A DNA stretch of 7,700 nucleotides, from assembly GCA_036446835.1 (NCBI GenBank), contig JAZFTT010000028.1, forward strand, positions 1 to 7,700, in the 5' to 3' direction. Positions 6,010 to 7,700 of the stretch are shown here, piece by piece. The notes under the pieces were generated by a model. That model searched no databases. It had not been told where the DNA came from and saw only the letters and a list, made by a program, of their open reading frames with translations. Made by a program: the position numbers and the translations under genes. Origin of the DNA: SZUA-217 sp036446835. Its GTDB lineage: Bacteria > Actinomycetota > Acidimicrobiia > Spongiisociales > ZC4RG35. How positions within the stretch are numbered: position 1 is the stretch's first letter; each line of letters opens with the position of its first letter.

Positions 6010-7424
6010 TCTGGTTCATCTCCCTCGGTCTCGGTGCGCTCGACCGCTCCCCCCTCGAGAGGGGGGACAAACCCTTCCTCCCCTGCGTCGGCGGGGGAGG
6101 TGGCTCGGCTGGAACCCGAGTCGGAGGGGGCATGGAAGGGACACCCTCCGTTGGCAACGTGGGAGTCGACCTCGTCGCGGAAGTAGTCCCTGAGGGCAAT
6201 TATCGGAGAAACCGCCGATGGGCCGAGAGGGCAGATCGTCGTCATCTTCGGCGGCCAGGCAAGACCGATGCTGATGCCATCGGATACGTCAACCATGAGA
6301 TCGAGGTCAACCGCCCGACCTCGACCCTCCTCGATGCGTCGCAGGATCATCTCCAGCCAGGTCGTCCCCTCACGACAAGGAGTGCACTGGCCACACGATT
6401 CGTGTGCGAAGAATCGAACCACCCGCTCGGCCGCCTTGACCATGCAGGTGTCCTCGTCCATGACGATGACAGCTCCGGAGCCCAGCATCGATCCCGCTGC
6501 GGTAGTGGCGTCCTTGGTGATCTCCAGGTCGAGGTGCTTTTCCGGGATGAACCAGGGGGCGGAGGCGCCACCGGGGATCCAGGCTTTGAGTTGCTTGTCG
6601 TCGGGGATGCCACCCCCGATCTCGTAGATCAGCTCGCGCCACGTGATCCCGTGTGCCAACTCGTAATTCCCGGGACGGGCGACATGGCCCGACAGCGACA
6701 TCATGAAGGTGCCGGTATCGGCACTGTCGCTTACGTTCGAATATTCGCTGCCTCCCATCGCCAGGATGTGAGGCAAATTCGAGACGGTCTCGACGTTGTT
6801 GACGATGGTGGGCATCATGTAAAGACCTTTTGCCGCCGGGAAGTAGGGGGGCTTCAGCCTCGGCTCGCCCCGCTTGCCTTCGAGAGAGTTGATGAGAGCG
6901 GTCTCCTCGCCACAGATGTACGCCCCGCCGCCGAGATGAACTGTGACCTCCAGGTCGTAGTCGGAGCCGAAGATCCCCCTGCCGAGATAGCCCTTCGCAT
7001 ACCCCTCGTCGACAGCGGCTTGGACCCTGCGAGCCGGCTTGGCGTACTCGCCCCTTATGTAGACAAAAGCATGATGAACCTCATTGGCGATCGAGGTGAT
7101 GATGATCCCCTCGATCATCTGGTGGGGATCACGCTCCAGGAGTTGGCGGTCCTTGAACGTCCCGGGTTCGGACTCATCGGCGTTGACGACGAGATAGGCA
7201 GGTCGTTCCGGGGCCAGAAAACTCCACTTGAGGCCGGCCGGGAACGCAGCACCGCCGCGTCCAAGCAGACCGGAAGTCTTGATCTCCTCGACGAGCTCGT
7301 CGCGGGTCAGTCCGAGGGCCCGCTTGCCCTGTGTGTACCCACCGGTCGACTCATACCTGACGATGGTGTGGGAGTCGCCCGGATGGTCGGTCATCCGCCG
7401 TGTGACCAACAGTGGCGTCGTCAC
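6006..7424 (-). CDS. nuoF: NADH-quinone oxidoreductase subunit F, FMN/NADH-binding (472 aa)
   Basis: NuoF is the electron entry point of complex I: it binds NADH and FMN and passes electrons through cluster N3. The glycine-rich nucleotide loop is GRGGAAFPAGLKW at 55-67, and the FMN-site motif is NADESEPGTFKDR at 81-93. GGGAYICGEETAL at 165-177 and RLKPPYFPAAKGL at 189-201 complete the FMN/NADH fold, followed by an SLBB-like region at about 240-325. N3 ligands are C344, C347 and C350 in ESCGQCTPCREGT, plus C398 in TTICPLGPS. The conserved protein normally ends near GGCPF (427-430). Here about 42 further residues follow, low in complexity and rich in Ser, Gly and Glu, coinciding with palindromic DNA at 6048-6120. 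GTG 7424 is chosen because GAGG (7435-7432) is 7 nt upstream and it overlaps the nuoE stop as GTGA. ATG 7394 is the alternative. It overlaps nuoG by 4 bp. Confidence 0.97.
   Translation of the reverse strand: MTTPLLVTRRMTDHPGDSHTIVRYESTGGYTQGKRALGLTRDELVEEIKTSGLLGRGGAAFPAGLKWSFLAPERPAYLVVNADESEPGTFKDRQLLERDPHQMIEGIIITSIANEVHHAFVYIRGEYAKPARRVQAAVDEGYAKGYLGRGIFGSDYDLEVTVHLGGGAYICGEETALINSLEGKRGEPRLKPPYFPAAKGLYMMPTIVNNVETVSNLPHILAMGGSEYSNVSDSADTGTFMMSLSGHVARPGNYELAHGITWRELIYEIGGGIPDDKQLKAWIPGGASAPWFIPEKHLDLEITKDATTAAGSMLGSGAVIVMDEDTCMVKAAERVVRFFAHESCGQCTPCREGTTWLEMILRRIEEGRGRAVDLDLMVDVSDGISIGLAWPPKMTTICPLGPSAVSPIIALRDYFRDEVDSHVANGGCPFHAPSDSGSSRATSPADAGEEGFVPPLEGGAVERTETEGDEPE
6020..6026 (-). promoter_or_regulatory. 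Probable ribosome-binding site for nuoG
   Basis: GAGGGAG on the minus strand lies within the last codons of nuoF, ten bases before the nuoG GTG at 6009. This is a somewhat long spacing. It sits about 20 bases downstream of the 6048-6067 hairpin, so it should stay accessible if that hairpin folds in the mRNA. Confidence 0.5.
6048..6120 (-). repeat. Cluster of GC-rich palindromes in the 3' end of nuoF, probable REP-like repeat
   Basis: Three inverted repeats sit side by side in the coding sequence of the NuoF tail. At 6048-6067 TCCCCCCTC pairs with GAGGGGGGA around two bases, a near-perfect 20-bp palindrome (about 8 bp with a 4-base loop if folded). At 6077-6100 CCTCCCC pairs with GGGGAGG, and on the plus strand the stem extends to 10 bp through one G-T wobble with a GTCG tetraloop. 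At 6104-6120 CTCGG pairs with CCGAG around 7 bases. The C-run and G-run arms, the roughly 70-bp size and the position beyond the conserved end of NuoF resemble small dispersed palindromic elements that can insert in frame. Whether copies exist elsewhere in the genome cannot be seen here. No U-run follows, so it is not an intrinsic terminator. Confidence 0.5.
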
Positions 7425-7700
7425 TTCGACACCTCGCTGCCGACGGTTCCCAGGGGCTGAAAGGCCGGGTAGGGGCCGATTGCGCCGTACTCCTCGCTGA
7501 TGCCCCAGTCGAAACTACGTCTGGCTCCGAACAGTTCTTGCATCTCGTCGGAGTTCACAACCTCGGGGCGTGCTCTCTTCAGCCACCGGACCAACTCCCG
7601 CGCCTGAGTCGGTGAGACACCTTCGATCAGCTCGTAGTTGACCTGAACGGCGGGAGCACCGCCGCAGGCACCGATGCACTCGACGTGCTCGACCGAGAGC
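7421..7700 (-). CDS. nuoE: NADH-quinone oxidoreductase subunit E (C-terminal 92 aa, cut by window edge)
   Basis: NuoE is the thioredoxin-like 2Fe-2S subunit (N1a) that pairs with NuoF in the NADH-oxidising module. I translated the minus strand from 7699: the fragment begins LSVEHVECIGACGGAPAVQV and stays open to TGA at 7423-7421. ECIGACGGAP is the family's second cysteine pair (CxxxC), followed by the usual VNYELIEGVSPTQARELVRW helix region. The first cysteine pair and the N-terminal helical bundle lie beyond the right edge. The last ~35 residues (from about SDEMQELFGARRSFDWGI) form a polar, Gly/Pro-containing tail outside the conserved fold; I cannot assign it a role. The stop overlaps the nuoF GTG by 4 bp, so the two partners are probably co-translated. 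The fragment is short, but the motif and the position before nuoF make the call firm. Confidence 0.93.
   Translation of the reverse strand, partial: LSVEHVECIGACGGAPAVQVNYELIEGVSPTQARELVRWLKRARPEVVNSDEMQELFGARRSFDWGISEEYGAIGPYPAFQPLGTVGSEVSK

Noticed and set aside
6048..6100. Intrinsic transcription terminator between nuoF and nuoG
   Set aside because: The hairpins are strong, but no U-run follows on the minus strand and the operon clearly continues through nuoG with overlapping genes.
6132..7460. A 442-codon plus-strand open frame antisense to nuoF
   Set aside because: It lies wholly opposite a gene with every NuoF motif intact, has no recognisable domain, and is the kind of long antisense frame produced by GC-rich codon use.
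1..7700. A hidden accessory, defence or mobile system, CRISPR array or RNA gene
   Set aside because: Minus-strand nuo genes cover every base except two 2-bp gaps. No tandem repeats, transposase, integrase, tRNA-like or rRNA-like sequence was seen. The only unexplained structure is the palindrome cluster at the end of nuoF.

Overview
This window is one uninterrupted stretch of a bacterial NADH:quinone oxidoreductase (respiratory complex I, nuo) operon, read entirely from the minus strand. In transcription order, from the right edge to the left edge, it holds the end of nuoE, complete nuoF, nuoG, nuoH, nuoI, nuoJ and nuoK, and the first 335 codons of nuoL. Only nuoE and nuoL are partial, because the window cuts them. 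The expected flanking genes (nuoA-D upstream, the rest of nuoL plus nuoM and nuoN downstream) lie outside.

The base composition is moderately GC-rich. The NuoI sequence (FHGRH, NRYPDG and SPGER motifs, long acidic C-terminal tail) and the frequent GTG starts point to an actinobacterial lineage, possibly an uncultured Acidimicrobiia-like member. This is inferred from recalled family patterns, not from a search.

Layout by module. Positions 7700-3574 encode the peripheral electron-input arm. NuoE (2Fe-2S) and NuoF (FMN, NADH site, 4Fe-4S N3) take electrons from NADH, and NuoG (clusters N1b, N5 and N4) passes them on. Positions 3577-1824 encode NuoH, the membrane anchor and quinone-chamber subunit, and NuoI, the two-4Fe-4S wire leading to quinone. 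Positions 1831-1 encode the membrane proton-translocation subunits NuoJ, NuoK and NuoL. Every junction either overlaps (4 bp at E/F, F/G, G/H and J/K; 8 bp at I/J) or is separated by only 2 bp (H/I and K/L), so translational coupling is likely throughout. I see no promoter, terminator, tRNA, mobile gene or CRISPR array, and no gene-free stretch longer than 2 bases.

This is a conserved housekeeping operon, and I do not see a new biological system in it. Two features deserve a second look. First, the last ~42 codons of nuoF form a C-terminal tail beyond the usual end of the protein, and its DNA carries a cluster of GC-rich palindromes that looks like a dispersed repeat inserted in frame (6048-6120). 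Second, NuoG keeps the region around the bacterial N7 iron-sulfur site, but all four N7 cysteines are replaced.
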